From: Luteimonas sp. MC1750
GTDB taxonomy: Bacteria > Pseudomonadota > Gammaproteobacteria > Xanthomonadales > Xanthomonadaceae
Length of the DNA stretch: 64,000 nt
Direction of reading: 5' to 3'
Assembly: GCF_016615955.1 (NCBI RefSeq)
Contig: NZ_CP067113.1
Span: 992,001 to 1,056,000, forward strand
The first letter of the stretch is position 1; each line of letters begins with the position of its first letter. The notes beneath the pieces were generated by a model that saw nothing but the letters and a program-made list of their open reading frames with translations, was not told where the DNA came from and did no database searches. Shown here in pieces: positions 16,781-30,295 of this stretch. The position numbers and the translations under genes are program-made.

Positions 16781-16808
16781 GCGCGCCGCGGGTACCCCCG
16801 CGGCGCGC
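16781..16808 (+). terminator. Strong intergenic hairpin, partial terminator or mRNA stabiliser
   Basis: GCGCGCCGCGGG and CCCGCGGCGCGC form a perfect 12-bp stem with a TACC loop, followed by TTCGCCCC. It separates the first gene from the rest of the cluster and could set a higher level for the first product, as in pilin-type operons. Confidence 0.6.
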
Positions 16809-16832
16809 TTCGCCCCTGTCCAGGAGACGGAC

Positions 16833-17174
16833 ATGCCCGTCATCGTGATTCCAGTCATCGTCGGCGCGCTGGCGCTGGCGTCGCCGCCGGACGAGCCGGT
16901 CGCGGTCGAGGGCTTCGGCGAGGCGCTGGGCGGCCAGGCGCTCGAGGCCATGCGCGGCGGCGAGTCGTCGAGCGTGGTCGTGGTCGAGGCCAACAACACC
17001 GGCACCGTGGACGGCAACAGCGCCGTCGGCACGGTCGGTGGCCCCAACACGGTCACCGGTGGCGCCTTCGGCAACGCGGCCGGCATCAACACCGTGATCC
17101 AGAACAGCGGGGCCAACGTGCTGATCCAGAGCGGCACCGCGGTCAACGTGCAGTTCGGCGGGGGCGGTCCGTGA
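16833..17174 (+). CDS. Small secreted protein with double-glycine leader motif
   Basis: 113 aa, family not recognised. A hydrophobic N-terminus (IVIPVIVGALALA) resembles a signal peptide. Residues 32-43 read LGGQALEAMRGG: Leu at -12, Leu at -7, Met at -4 and Gly-Gly at -2/-1, the classic pattern cut by C39 peptidases. The mature part is Val/Asn/Gly-rich and contains NSGANVLIQSGTAV, shared with the tail of the preceding protein. AGGAG precedes the ATG. It overlaps the peptidase gene by 4 bp. Possibly a minor or nucleating fibre subunit; inference. Confidence 0.7.
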   Translation: MPVIVIPVIVGALALASPPDEPVAVEGFGEALGGQALEAMRGGESSSVVVVEANNTGTVDGNSAVGTVGGPNTVTGGAFGNAAGINTVIQNSGANVLIQSGTAVNVQFGGGGP

Positions 17175-17884
17175 GGCAGCGGCCCGCCGCGGCGGCGTCG
17201 ACGCTGCTGCTGGCCGCCGGCCTGGCCTGGCAGGTGGCCCTGCCGGCAGCGGCGCAGGCGTCGACCGCCGAGGTGCGCGTGCCCTACGGCGGCAGCTACG
17301 CGGTGCCCGTGACCAGCCTCAAGGCCGCGCGCTACCGCACCACCGTGCCGCAGCAGCACGACTTCAGCTGTGGCTCGGCCGCGATCGCGACCCTGCTGAC
17401 CTTCCAGTACGGGCACCCGGTCGGCGAGGCCGAGGTGTTCCGCGAGATGTATGCCCGCGGCGACCAGGCACGGATCCGCCGCGAGGGGTTCTCGCTGCTC
17501 GACATGCGCGCCTATCTCGAGGCGCAGGGATACGCCGCCGACGGATTCGAGGTGCCGCTGGACCGCCTGCTCGAGGAAGGCCTGCCGGCGATCGTGCTGC
17601 TCAACGACCGCGGCTACCGCCACTTCGTGGTGGTCAAGGGAATGCGCGCCGGTCGCGTGCTGGTCGGCGATCCCGCGCGCGGGACGCGGCTGCTGCCCAG
17701 GCGCCAGTTCGAGCGCCTGTGGGACAACGGCGTGCTGTTCGTGGTCCACAACCGCCGCGAGCTCGCGGCCTTCAATGCCGCGCGCGACTGGCGCCTGGCG
17801 CCGATGGCGCCGCTGGCGAGCGCGGTACAGCGCACCGGCCTGCAGGACGTGGTCCTCAGCCGCCGCGGACCGGGGGACATCTGA
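17171..17884 (+). CDS. Periplasmic C39-type cysteine peptidase (FapD-like)
   Basis: 237 aa from a GTG overlapping the previous stop (GTGA). Signal peptide to about residue 30, then one C39 domain: Gln61/62 and catalytic Cys67 in QQHDFSCGSAA, His151 in YRHFVVVKG, Asp167 in VGDPARG. No ABC transporter domains, unlike bacteriocin exporters. Stand-alone secreted C39 peptidases of this layout include FapD of the Pseudomonas Fap amyloid system. Both flanking small proteins carry GG leader motifs, making them the likely substrates. Confidence 0.85.
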   Translation: MRQRPAAAASTLLLAAGLAWQVALPAAAQASTAEVRVPYGGSYAVPVTSLKAARYRTTVPQQHDFSCGSAAIATLLTFQYGHPVGEAEVFREMYARGDQARIRREGFSLLDMRAYLEAQGYAADGFEVPLDRLLEEGLPAIVLLNDRGYRHFVVVKGMRAGRVLVGDPARGTRLLPRRQFERLWDNGVLFVVHNRRELAAFNAARDWRLAPMAPLASAVQRTGLQDVVLSRRGPGDI

Positions 17885-17885
17885 C

Positions 17886-18404
17886 ATGAAGATTCGTGCC
17901 GCCAGACGCATTGGATGGCCGCTGCTGGTGACGGCGCTGCTGGCCCTGGCCGCGGTGGGGTGGCCGGCACCCTCGGAGGCCGCGGAGCCCGCCCTGCCGG
18001 ACGGCTGGGTACCGGTGGCCCCGGAGCGGCTCGCGGCGATGCGCGGCGGCTATGCGCTGCCGTCGGGCCTGGTGGTCGTATTCGGCTTCGAGCGCCAGGC
18101 CTGGGTGAACGGCGCGCTGGTGGCGTCGCTCAGGGTCGACATCCCCGACGTCGGGCGCATGAGCCAAGCCCAGGCAGGCGAGCTCGCCCAATTGCAGCAG
18201 ACGCAGGTGGTGCAGGTGGGACCCGGCAACCTCGACACCCTGGCGGGGGGCGCGGGCCTGGTCATCCAGAACACGCTGGACGCGACCCAGATCCGCGTCC
18301 AGACCACGGTCGATGCCGGCACCGGGGCGCTCGGCCTGCTGCAGGCGATGAATTTCAGCGAAGCCCTGGGCCGTGCCGGCCTGGGTCCGGCGGGAACGCC
18401 ATGA
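17886..18404 (+). CDS. Second small secreted protein with double-glycine leader motif
   Basis: 172 aa, family not recognised. Signal peptide to about Ala33 (PSEAAEP), then a short stretch ending at VAPERLAAMRGG (44-55): Val -12, Leu -7, Met -4, Gly-Gly. If both cuts occur, a 22-residue propeptide is released. The remainder has a VVVFGFERQ-type strand region, a Gln-rich helix (SQAQAGELAQLQQTQ) and LVIQNTLDATQIRVQT. It starts one base after the peptidase stop and overlaps the outer-membrane gene (ATGA). Position equals that of fapE in Pseudomonas; homology not shown. Confidence 0.7.
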   Translation: MKIRAARRIGWPLLVTALLALAAVGWPAPSEAAEPALPDGWVPVAPERLAAMRGGYALPSGLVVVFGFERQAWVNGALVASLRVDIPDVGRMSQAQAGELAQLQQTQVVQVGPGNLDTLAGGAGLVIQNTLDATQIRVQTTVDAGTGALGLLQAMNFSEALGRAGLGPAGTP

Positions 18405-19753
18405 CCGCCACGCGTGGCCGCGGCCCGGCACTCGCCCTGCTGGCGGCGGCGCTGGCGATGCCGCTGCCGGCCTGGACCCAGGACGCCGGGGCGCCGGCGG
18501 CGGACGAGGCGCGCATCCGCACGCTGGAGGCGCGACTCGACGAACAGGCGCGCCAGATCCGCGAGCTGCGCGAGTACGTGCAGGGCCAGCGCACCGGCTG
18601 GGACGAGGGCGCCGGCGGCGGCGTCGACGCCTGGCGGCTGGACGACCTGCGCGCGCGCGGCGCGGCAGGAGCGGCGCTTCCGGCCGGACCGGCGATGGCC
18701 GCGGCGGTCGTGGCTGGCCAGTCCGGCGAAGACCATCCGGTGCCCGTGGGGCAGGCGCCGGAGGAGTCCACGCGGCCGCCCGAGGTCGCGCAGATCTTCG
18801 ACCAGCCGGGCGTGCTCACGCCGCGCGGCACCCTGGTGCTCGAGCCCTCGCTGCAGACCGGCTATTACTCCAATGACCGCGTGGCGCTGATCGGCTACAC
18901 GGTGATCCCGGCGATCCTGATCGGCCTCATCGACGTGCGCCAGGTCAAGACGACCAGCCTCTCGGTCGGCCTGGCGGCGCGCTATGGCCTCGCCAACCGC
19001 TTCGAGCTCGAGCTGAAGGTGCCGTACATGTACCTCCGCGGCGACACCGTCAGCCGCGAGATCTTCACCGGCTCCGCCCAGGACAGCGTCTTCAGCGCCG
19101 ACGGCAGCGGGCTCGGCGACATCGAGATGACGGCGCGCTACCAGCTGCCCAACAAGGGCGCCGACCGGCCGTTCTACGTGCTCTGGCTGCGCTACAAGAC
19201 CCGCACCGGCGAAGACCTGTTCGACGTCACCACCGACTGCGTCACCCGCTGCGTGGCCAACGCCACCGGCACCGGCCTGCCGCTGGAGTTGCCCACGGGC
19301 AGCGGCTTCGCTTCGGTGCAACCAGGCGTCACCTGGATGTACGCCTCCGACCCGGTGGTGTTCTTCGGCAGCCTGAGCTACCTGCACAACTTCGCGCGCA
19401 AGGACGTGTCCCGCACCACGCTGACCGGCGCGCCCGAAGGCTTCCCGCAGACCACGACCGAGTTCCTGGGCGAAGTGGATGCGGGCGACATCATCGGATT
19501 CAACGTGGGCGTCGGCCTGGCCCTGAACGAGCGCGCCGCGATCAGCATCGGCTACGACCACAACATCGTGCAGCGCTCGCAGCAGAACGGCAGTGACCTG
19601 CCCGGTTCGGTGCGGGTGGTGCTGGGCACGCTGATGCTGGGCACCACCTACCGGATCAGCGAGCGCACCAGCCTCAACATCGCGCTGGGCGCCGGCATGA
19701 CCCGCGACACCCCCGACGTCACCCTGGTCGCGCGGCTGCCGATCCGCTTCTGA
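18401..19753 (+). CDS. Outer-membrane barrel with N-terminal coiled coil (FapF-like exporter)
   Basis: 450 aa. Signal peptide (ending PAWTQ), then a coiled coil (about 35-68: ARIRTLEARLDEQARQIREL), a Gly/Ala/Pro-rich linker, and from about residue 140 a beta-barrel (TLVLEPSLQTGYYSNDRVAL, LKVPYMYLRGDT, VRVVLGTLMLGTTYRI) ending in Phe. Barrel plus N-terminal coiled coil is the architecture of FapF, the trimeric pore that exports Fap amyloid subunits. Ends the structural operon; the ATG overlaps the previous stop. A MetA-type porin is the alternative, but the context favours export. Confidence 0.72.
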   Translation: MTATRGRGPALALLAAALAMPLPAWTQDAGAPAADEARIRTLEARLDEQARQIRELREYVQGQRTGWDEGAGGGVDAWRLDDLRARGAAGAALPAGPAMAAAVVAGQSGEDHPVPVGQAPEESTRPPEVAQIFDQPGVLTPRGTLVLEPSLQTGYYSNDRVALIGYTVIPAILIGLIDVRQVKTTSLSVGLAARYGLANRFELELKVPYMYLRGDTVSREIFTGSAQDSVFSADGSGLGDIEMTARYQLPNKGADRPFYVLWLRYKTRTGEDLFDVTTDCVTRCVANATGTGLPLELPTGSGFASVQPGVTWMYASDPVVFFGSLSYLHNFARKDVSRTTLTGAPEGFPQTTTEFLGEVDAGDIIGFNVGVGLALNERAAISIGYDHNIVQRSQQNGSDLPGSVRVVLGTLMLGTTYRISERTSLNIALGAGMTRDTPDVTLVARLPIRF

Positions 19754-19863
19754 CCGCGCCGCGGCGCGATCGTCGCCCCGGCGGCGCGTCGTGCTGTCCG
19801 CTTCGCGGAGGCAGGCGCGTTGGCTGGTGGACACGGAGACGGGAGGCCATCCGAAGGGGGCGG

Positions 19864-21261
<1,398 letters not shown>

Positions 21262-21267
21262 GGCGGC

Positions 21268-21728
21268 TCAGCCCCCGGCGACCCGCCTGACCGCCCCCGG
21301 CAGGGCGGTGGGCCGGCCGGTGCGGCGATCGACCCAGACCATCACCACGTGGCCGTCGGCGTGCAGGGTGCCGCCGTCGGCGCCGGTGATGCGGTGGCCG
21401 ATGGTGACGCTGCTGGTGCCGACCCGGTCGGCGGTCAGTTCGACCACGATCGAGCCCGGATACGGGATCGGCTGCCGGTAGTTCATCTGCACCGCGGCAA
21501 GCAGCGGCGCGGTTTCGTCGGTCACCCAGTCCTCGTCCAGCGATTCGAACCAGCGGATCCGGGCCTCCTCCAGGTAGGTCATGAAGTTGGAGTTGTTGAC
21601 GTGGTTGAAGGCGTCCAGGTCTCGCCAGCGCAGCTCGATCGGCATGCGGTGGAGGAGGGCGCCATGCTCGGCGGGGGCGCGCTGGGCGGGGGCGTGCCTG
21701 TCGGGGGCGTGCTTGTCGGGTTCGTGGC

Positions 21729-21732
<4 letters not shown>
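21268..21732 (-). CDS. Acyl-CoA thioesterase (4HBT hotdog fold)
   Basis: 154 aa. Hotdog domain with the active-site segment [20 protein letters not shown], where Asp and the following His/Asn are typical of the YbgC/4-hydroxybenzoyl-CoA thioesterase family. The first about 28 residues are His/Ala/Pro-rich with three near-repeats of [15 protein letters not shown] type, unusual for the family. The ATG overlaps the uvrA stop (ATGA). Confidence 0.88.
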
Positions 21733-24680
<2,948 letters not shown>

Positions 24681-24843
24681 GCGGGTGGGGTCCGGGGTCG
24701 GGTAAGGGGAGCGGAGGGCGATCAACCAGCCTACCGAGCCCCCTTGATGGGGGCAATCGCGGGGATTTCCAGCTCGGGCGGAGGCTGGCCGCCCCAGGAA
24801 CCGGGCCCCGGCCTCGGGTCGCCGCGCGCTGCCCGCCGTGCTG

Positions 24844-24870
24844 CTCCCGGACGCCTCCCTCGTCCGGGAG
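24844..24870. repeat. 10-bp stem inverted repeat
   Basis: CTCCCGGACG and CGTCCGGGAG are perfect arms around 7 nt, located just beyond the protease terminator. It may reinforce termination or be a remnant repeat. Confidence 0.45.
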
Positions 24871-24907
24871 AAGAAGCAAAAGAAAGGGGCCCGGCGAACC
24901 GGGCCCC
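24871..24907 (-). terminator. Rho-independent terminator of the subtilisin gene
   Basis: Read on the minus strand: GGGGCCCGG, a TTCG tetraloop, CCGGGCCCC, then TTTCTTTTGCTTCTT. A 9-bp stem with a stable loop and U-rich tail, 25 bp after the protease stop. Confidence 0.88.
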
Positions 24908-24931
24908 TCGTGTTGCGCCTTGCGTCCGGGA

Positions 24932-27394
24932 TCAGCGACGCGCGGTGTAGTTCACCGTGATCTCGGCGGAGCATTCATCGGTGCCGGCGTTGCAGACCTG
25001 GTAGGTCGCGCTGCCGGGGCCGACGGCGCCCGCGTTGAAGGTGTGCATGAGTTCGCCGTTGTTGGCGACCGTGGCGGCCACCTCGCCGTTGAACACCACG
25101 TCGACCTGCTCACCCTCGCCACCCGACCAGGTCAGGGGAACGCGGACGCGCTGGCCGCGCAGGACGAACACATAGCGGGCCGTGAGGTCGTCCGGAGCCA
25201 CGCCACCGCCCGGACCGCCGACGTAGCTGGCGGTCAGCGACAGCCCGGACGCCGCGGCATAGCCGTGGACGCGGACATACCACTGGCCGGCCTGCGGGGT
25301 CGGGAACGCGCAGTTCTCGTTGTTCCCGGTGTTCCACGAACGGCAGTCGTACAGCGTGTTGGTCGGAACCTCGTTGCGGCGGACGTACAGGTCGGCGTCA
25401 CCGCCGGCCGCACCCGCAAGCTGCACGTTCAGGTCGGTCGCGCCTTCCGGCACGTCGATGAAGTACAGCAGCTGCTCGCCGGTGCCGACGCTCAGGCCAC
25501 TGACCGTGACGCCATTCTCCAGCTCGCCGGTCGGCGGCGGCGGCGGCGGGGGCGGCGGACCGTCCTCGTCGTAGGTACCGGTAAGCGTCCAGTTGTCGGA
25601 TGCGCTGTAGGCATCGACGCGGACGTGCCAGGTGCCGGCCTCGGGGTTGTCGATGGTGCAGGTCTCGGCCACCGCGCCACCGGTGTACGGGCGGCAGTCG
25701 TAGAGCGCATCGGTCGGAGCCGCACCGAAGCGGACATACAGGTCCGAATCGCCGGTGCCCGGTGCCATGGTGAACACCAGGCTGCCCATGTCTTCCGGAA
25801 CTTCCAGGGTGTAGAAGCGGTCCTCGCCCGCACCCATCGGCCCGGCGTTCACCGTGACCCCGTTCTCGAGCTCGACCGGCGGCGGCGGCGGCGGCGGCTC
25901 CGGCGGGTCGTCCGGAAGGTCCTCGCTGCCATCGGCCACGGCCACCGCGCGGCCCGCGTCGATCAGGCTGGCGCACCACAGCGACGCGGTGCTGCAGCCG
26001 GTGACGAGGCCGTTGGCGTCATAACCGGTGTTGCGCAGGATGGCCTCGACCTCGTCCGGCGGCAGATGCTCGCCGGCGGCTTCCATCATCAGCGCGGCGG
26101 TGCCGGCCACGTGCGGAGCCGCCATCGAGGTGCCGGCGTACCAGGCGTAGGAGTCGTCCTGCGGGCCTTCGAGACCGGTGTTCAGGGTCGACAGCACCTG
26201 GTTGGTCGCAGGGTTGACGCCGCTGCCCGCGGGGGCCGCGACGCTGATGCCCGAGCCATAGTTGGTGCTGGCGTACTTGGTGTTGTTCGGACCGGTGCCG
26301 GCCACGGCGATCACGCCCTCGCAGCCCGCCGGGCTGAAGTTGGCGACGTCGGAGCTGGAGTTGCCGGCCGCCGCGATCACCGTGGTGCCATTGGCGATGG
26401 CGATGTCGATCGCGTCCTGCATGGCCGTCGGGCAGACGGTCGAGCCACCCAGGCTCAGGTTGATGATGTGCGCCGGGGTCGCATTGGTCGGCACGCCCGG
26501 GACCTGGCCGCCCGAGGCCCAGACGATGGCGTCGTTGATGTCCGCGAACGAGCCACCCGCGTTGCCCAGGACGCGTACGTGCTGGACCTTGGCACCGTGG
26601 GCCACGCCGGCCACGCCGAGGCTGTTGTTGGTCAGCGCGGCGACGGTGCCGGCCACGTGGGTGCCGTGCCAGCTGCTGTCGTACTTGTCGTCCCAGTCGC
26701 CGGTGTCGGTCGGATCCGGGTCACGCGCGTCGCTGTCGCGCGCGTTGGCCGGATCGGAGATGAAGTCGTAACCCGCCACGAACTGGCCGGTGAGGTCTTC
26801 GTGCTGGAGCTGTCCGGTATCGAGCACGGCGACGATGTAGCCGTCGCCGTCGTAGTTGTCCCAGGCCTCGGTGGCATTGATGCCCATGCCGCCGCCCTTG
26901 TAATGCCACTGCTGCGCGAACATCGGATCGTTGGGTTCGAACGCGCGGTACAGGCGGCCGTTCGGCTCGACCGCCCGGACGGACGGGTGCTTCATCAGCG
27001 CGACTTCGAGCTGCCTGCGCTCGACGACGTCGATATCCCGGTTGGTGCGGATCAGCTGGGCGCCGGTGCCGGTGGTCCGCTCGATGGTGATGCGGGCACC
27101 GAGCGCCTTGCCGATCGCGTCGAGCTGGCGCTGCATGTCCGCGGCGGGCTTCGCGCCCTTGTGGAAGCTCACCAGGAAGCTGTCGTAGTGCGTGTCGGCG
27201 GGGGCCTTCAGGTTGGTGCCATAGGCCTGCGCGGGCTTGGAAAAGACCGGCTGCTTGGCCACCGCCTTCTGCATCTGGGCGATCTTGCCGGCCGCTGGCG
27301 TGCGCATGGCCGAGTAGGCGGGCGCCGCGAACAGGGCGGCGGTGATCGCCACTGCCAGTGCGGTCGTTGTGTTGCTCCGAGTCGTGCTTGTCAT
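24932..27394 (-). CDS. Secreted subtilisin-family (S8) serine protease with PPC domains
   Basis: 820 aa extracellular protease. Signal peptide (about 1-29), I9-like propeptide (about 65-150: [20 protein letters not shown]), S8 catalytic domain with Asp192 in VAVLDTG, His243 in HGTHVAGT and Ser in [12 protein letters not shown]. Two polyproline linkers separate two PPC domains (about 525-600 and 640-715, both with [16 protein letters not shown] and [16 protein letters not shown] strands), followed by a C-terminal extension. PPC domains are normally removed after secretion. Likely exported by type II secretion. GGAGAGAGG lies before the ATG. Confidence 0.93.
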   Translation of the reverse strand: MTSTTRSNTTTALAVAITAALFAAPAYSAMRTPAAGKIAQMQKAVAKQPVFSKPAQAYGTNLKAPADTHYDSFLVSFHKGAKPAADMQRQLDAIGKALGARITIERTTGTGAQLIRTNRDIDVVERRQLEVALMKHPSVRAVEPNGRLYRAFEPNDPMFAQQWHYKGGGMGINATEAWDNYDGDGYIVAVLDTGQLQHEDLTGQFVAGYDFISDPANARDSDARDPDPTDTGDWDDKYDSSWHGTHVAGTVAALTNNSLGVAGVAHGAKVQHVRVLGNAGGSFADINDAIVWASGGQVPGVPTNATPAHIINLSLGGSTVCPTAMQDAIDIAIANGTTVIAAAGNSSSDVANFSPAGCEGVIAVAGTGPNNTKYASTNYGSGISVAAPAGSGVNPATNQVLSTLNTGLEGPQDDSYAWYAGTSMAAPHVAGTAALMMEAAGEHLPPDEVEAILRNTGYDANGLVTGCSTASLWCASLIDAGRAVAVADGSEDLPDDPPEPPPPPPPVELENGVTVNAGPMGAGEDRFYTLEVPEDMGSLVFTMAPGTGDSDLYVRFGAAPTDALYDCRPYTGGAVAETCTIDNPEAGTWHVRVDAYSASDNWTLTGTYDEDGPPPPPPPPPTGELENGVTVSGLSVGTGEQLLYFIDVPEGATDLNVQLAGAAGGDADLYVRRNEVPTNTLYDCRSWNTGNNENCAFPTPQAGQWYVRVHGYAAASGLSLTASYVGGPGGGVAPDDLTARYVFVLRGQRVRVPLTWSGGEGEQVDVVFNGEVAATVANNGELMHTFNAGAVGPGSATYQVCNAGTDECSAEITVNYTARR

Positions 27395-27852
27395 TTCGTT
27401 CCTCTCTCCTTTCGTCGATCCGAACGCGCTTGGCGGTCGGCCCCATCCACGTCGTGGCTCGTGCTACTCCAGTGGAAGCTGTACGCACGCCCATGGCGCA
27501 GCCCCTGGGGCTGCGGCCTGTGGACGTGCAGGTGGAAACGCGGCGCGCTGCGCTGCGGGGGCCGGCGGATCGCGGAGGATCCGGGGGCGGTGAATCGGGT
27601 TTGCGGGACGCGTGCGTCCGCACGCCGCGAGGCGGCCGCGAAGGCTGGAACGGGTACCCGGGTGGTTCAGGCTGAGCACGTACAGAGGATCTCCGGAAGG
27701 CGATCGCAGCCTTTGCGGCGCTTACCACGGCGCCGGCATCGGGTGCCTGACAGCTGGTTGTGCAGCGGATGGGCCCCTGTACCCGTCCGACAACCCGAAC
27801 CTACCGGAAGCCGCCCGGGAAGCGCAACCGTATAGCGGCCATTCAGCGAGGT
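27395..27852. other. 458-bp region between protease and rplU promoter
   Basis: Divergent upstream region of the protease gene (minus) and rplU (plus). No gene is evident. Two hairpins can be drawn: a 9-bp stem CGCAGCCCC/GGGGCTGCG at 27497-27515 and a 7-bp stem GCGTGCG/CGCACGC at 27610-27625. No clear protease promoter was found. Confidence 0.4.
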
Positions 27853-27882
27853 TTGACCGCAAATTGCCGATTCCTCTACAAT
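27853..27882 (+). promoter_or_regulatory. Sigma-70 promoter of rplU
   Basis: TTGACC, 18 bp, TACAAT; predicted start about 27889, 56 nt before the rplU ATG. Confidence 0.8.
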
Positions 27883-27944
27883 TCCGCTCCTGTCCGCCCT
27901 CGATGGCGGCAGGCGACCACAATAACTACAGAGGAAGTCTGGTC

Positions 27945-28268
27945 ATGTACGCAGTCCTGGTAACGGGCGGCAAGCAGTACCGCGTGATGCAGGGTGAGAC
28001 CCTGCGCGTGGAGCTGCTGGACGTCGAAGCGGGCAAGGAGATCACGTTCGACAACGTGCTCATGCTCGGTGATTCCGATGGCATCAAGCTCGGTGACGCG
28101 CTCAAGGGCGCCACCGTCACCGCCACCGTCAAGGCCCACGGCCGCGCCGACAAGGTGCGCATCGTGAAGTTCCGCCGCCGCAAGCACCATCGCAAGCAGA
28201 TGGGCCACCGGCAGCACTACACCGAAATCGAGATCACCGGGATCGCTGATTCCGGCGACAAGAAGTAA
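27945..28268 (+). CDS. rplU: 50S ribosomal protein L21
   Basis: 107 aa; binds 23S rRNA in the large subunit. Typical start [14 protein letters not shown] and conserved basic segment [28 protein letters not shown] precedes the ATG. First gene of the conserved rplU-rpmA-obgE order. Confidence 0.98.
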   Translation: MYAVLVTGGKQYRVMQGETLRVELLDVEAGKEITFDNVLMLGDSDGIKLGDALKGATVTATVKAHGRADKVRIVKFRRRKHHRKQMGHRQHYTEIEITGIADSGDKK

Positions 28269-28280
28269 GGAGACGCAGCC

Positions 28281-28541
28281 ATGGCACATAAAAAGGGCGT
28301 AGGTTCCTCGCGCAACGGTCGCGACTCCAATCCGAAGTACCTCGGCGTGAAGATGTACGGTGGCCAGGCGATCGACGCCGGCAACATCATCGTCCGCCAG
28401 CGCGGCACCCAGTTCCACCCGGGTTCGGGCGTCGGCCTCGGCCGCGACCACACCCTGTTCGCGCTGATCGACGGCAAGGTCGAGTTCACGACCAAGGGTC
28501 CGAAGAAGCGCCGCACCGTGAACGTGATCGCCGAGGCCTGA
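28281..28541 (+). CDS. rpmA: 50S ribosomal protein L27
   Basis: 86 aa; its N-terminal tail reaches the peptidyl-transferase centre. Start [19 protein letters not shown] and [14 protein letters not shown] are diagnostic. 12 bp after rplU, with a terminator after the stop. Confidence 0.98.
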   Translation: MAHKKGVGSSRNGRDSNPKYLGVKMYGGQAIDAGNIIVRQRGTQFHPGSGVGLGRDHTLFALIDGKVEFTTKGPKKRRTVNVIAEA

Positions 28542-28562
28542 GCCTCGCGACACGTTCCGTGA

Positions 28563-29693
<1,131 letters not shown>

Positions 29694-29703
29694 AGAAGAG
29701 CCT

Positions 29704-29815
29704 TTGCCACGGATGACGCGGATTACGCGGATTCGCGCGGATAGGGCAGACGCTTCCATCGAGAAAGCCTTGCCTGATCCGTGTAGATCCGCGTAATCCG
29801 CGTGATCCGTGGCAA
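29704..29815. repeat. 29-bp inverted repeat with internal 9-bp periodicity
   Basis: Arms at 29704-29732 and 29787-29815 are complementary at 28 of 29 positions around 54 bp. Each arm contains repeats of the type GGATNACGC. Lies between convergent obgE and rpsT, so it may be a mobile intergenic palindrome or a bidirectional transcription/mRNA-end element. Confidence 0.8.
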
Positions 29816-29849
29816 GGCCTTGCTCCAATGCCCCGCCCAGGGCGAAGCA

Positions 29850-29880
29850 CACAAACGAAAAGCCCGGCCGGAGCCGGGCT
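29850..29880 (-). terminator. Rho-independent terminator of rpsT
   Basis: On the minus strand AGCCCGGC-TCCG-GCCGGGCT followed by TTTCGTTTGT, 24 bp after the rpsT stop. Confidence 0.85.
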
Positions 29881-29904
29881 TTCGGGTGTCGCGGGCGTGC
29901 TGCC

Positions 29905-30177
29905 TCAGGCGGCGGTGGCGATCGCCTTGATGCGGGCGGCCAGGCGGCTCTTGTGGCGGGCGGCCTTGTTCTTGTGGATCAGGCCACGGGCGCTGAACCG
30001 GTCGAGAAGCGGCTGCGCGGAGTTGAAAGCCTCCTGCGCGCCAGCGGCGTCATTGGCGTCGAGCGCCTTCAGCACCTTCTTGACGGCGGTGCGCATCTGC
30101 GAGCGCTGGCTGTTGTTGCGCAGGTTGCGCACGACGGCCTGCTTGGCGCGCTTCTTGGAGGACTTGATGTTGGCCAC
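29905..30177 (-). CDS. rpsT: 30S ribosomal protein S20
   Basis: 90 aa, small-subunit 16S rRNA-binding helical protein. [20 protein letters not shown] and [15 protein letters not shown] are diagnostic. The start is GTG at 30177 with CCAGGA upstream; non-ATG starts are common for rpsT and keep it under autoregulation in E. coli. The open frame upstream of the GTG is untranslated leader. Confidence 0.97.
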   Translation of the reverse strand: MANIKSSKKRAKQAVVRNLRNNSQRSQMRTAVKKVLKALDANDAAGAQEAFNSAQPLLDRFSARGLIHKNKAARHKSRLAARIKAIATAA

Positions 30178-30230
30178 GGCGGGATCCTGGAAACGGTGTA
30201 AAGATGGAATTCGGGTCGAACAAGCAGGAA

Positions 30231-30259
30231 AGTATGGCCGAATCATGGATTTGCGTCAA
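30231..30259 (-). promoter_or_regulatory. Sigma-70 promoter of rpsT
   Basis: On the minus strand TTGACG, 17 bp, CATACT, about 55 bp before the rpsT start codon; divergent from murJ. Confidence 0.75.
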
Positions 30260-30295
30260 CAATCCCCGGGTCATGGGATTGCTGGCGTGAGTGCA

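Noticed and set aside
17171..17884. Bacteriocin ABC exporter peptidase
   Set aside because: The protein has a signal peptide and only the C39 domain, with no membrane or ATP-binding parts, and no bacteriocin exporter lies nearby.
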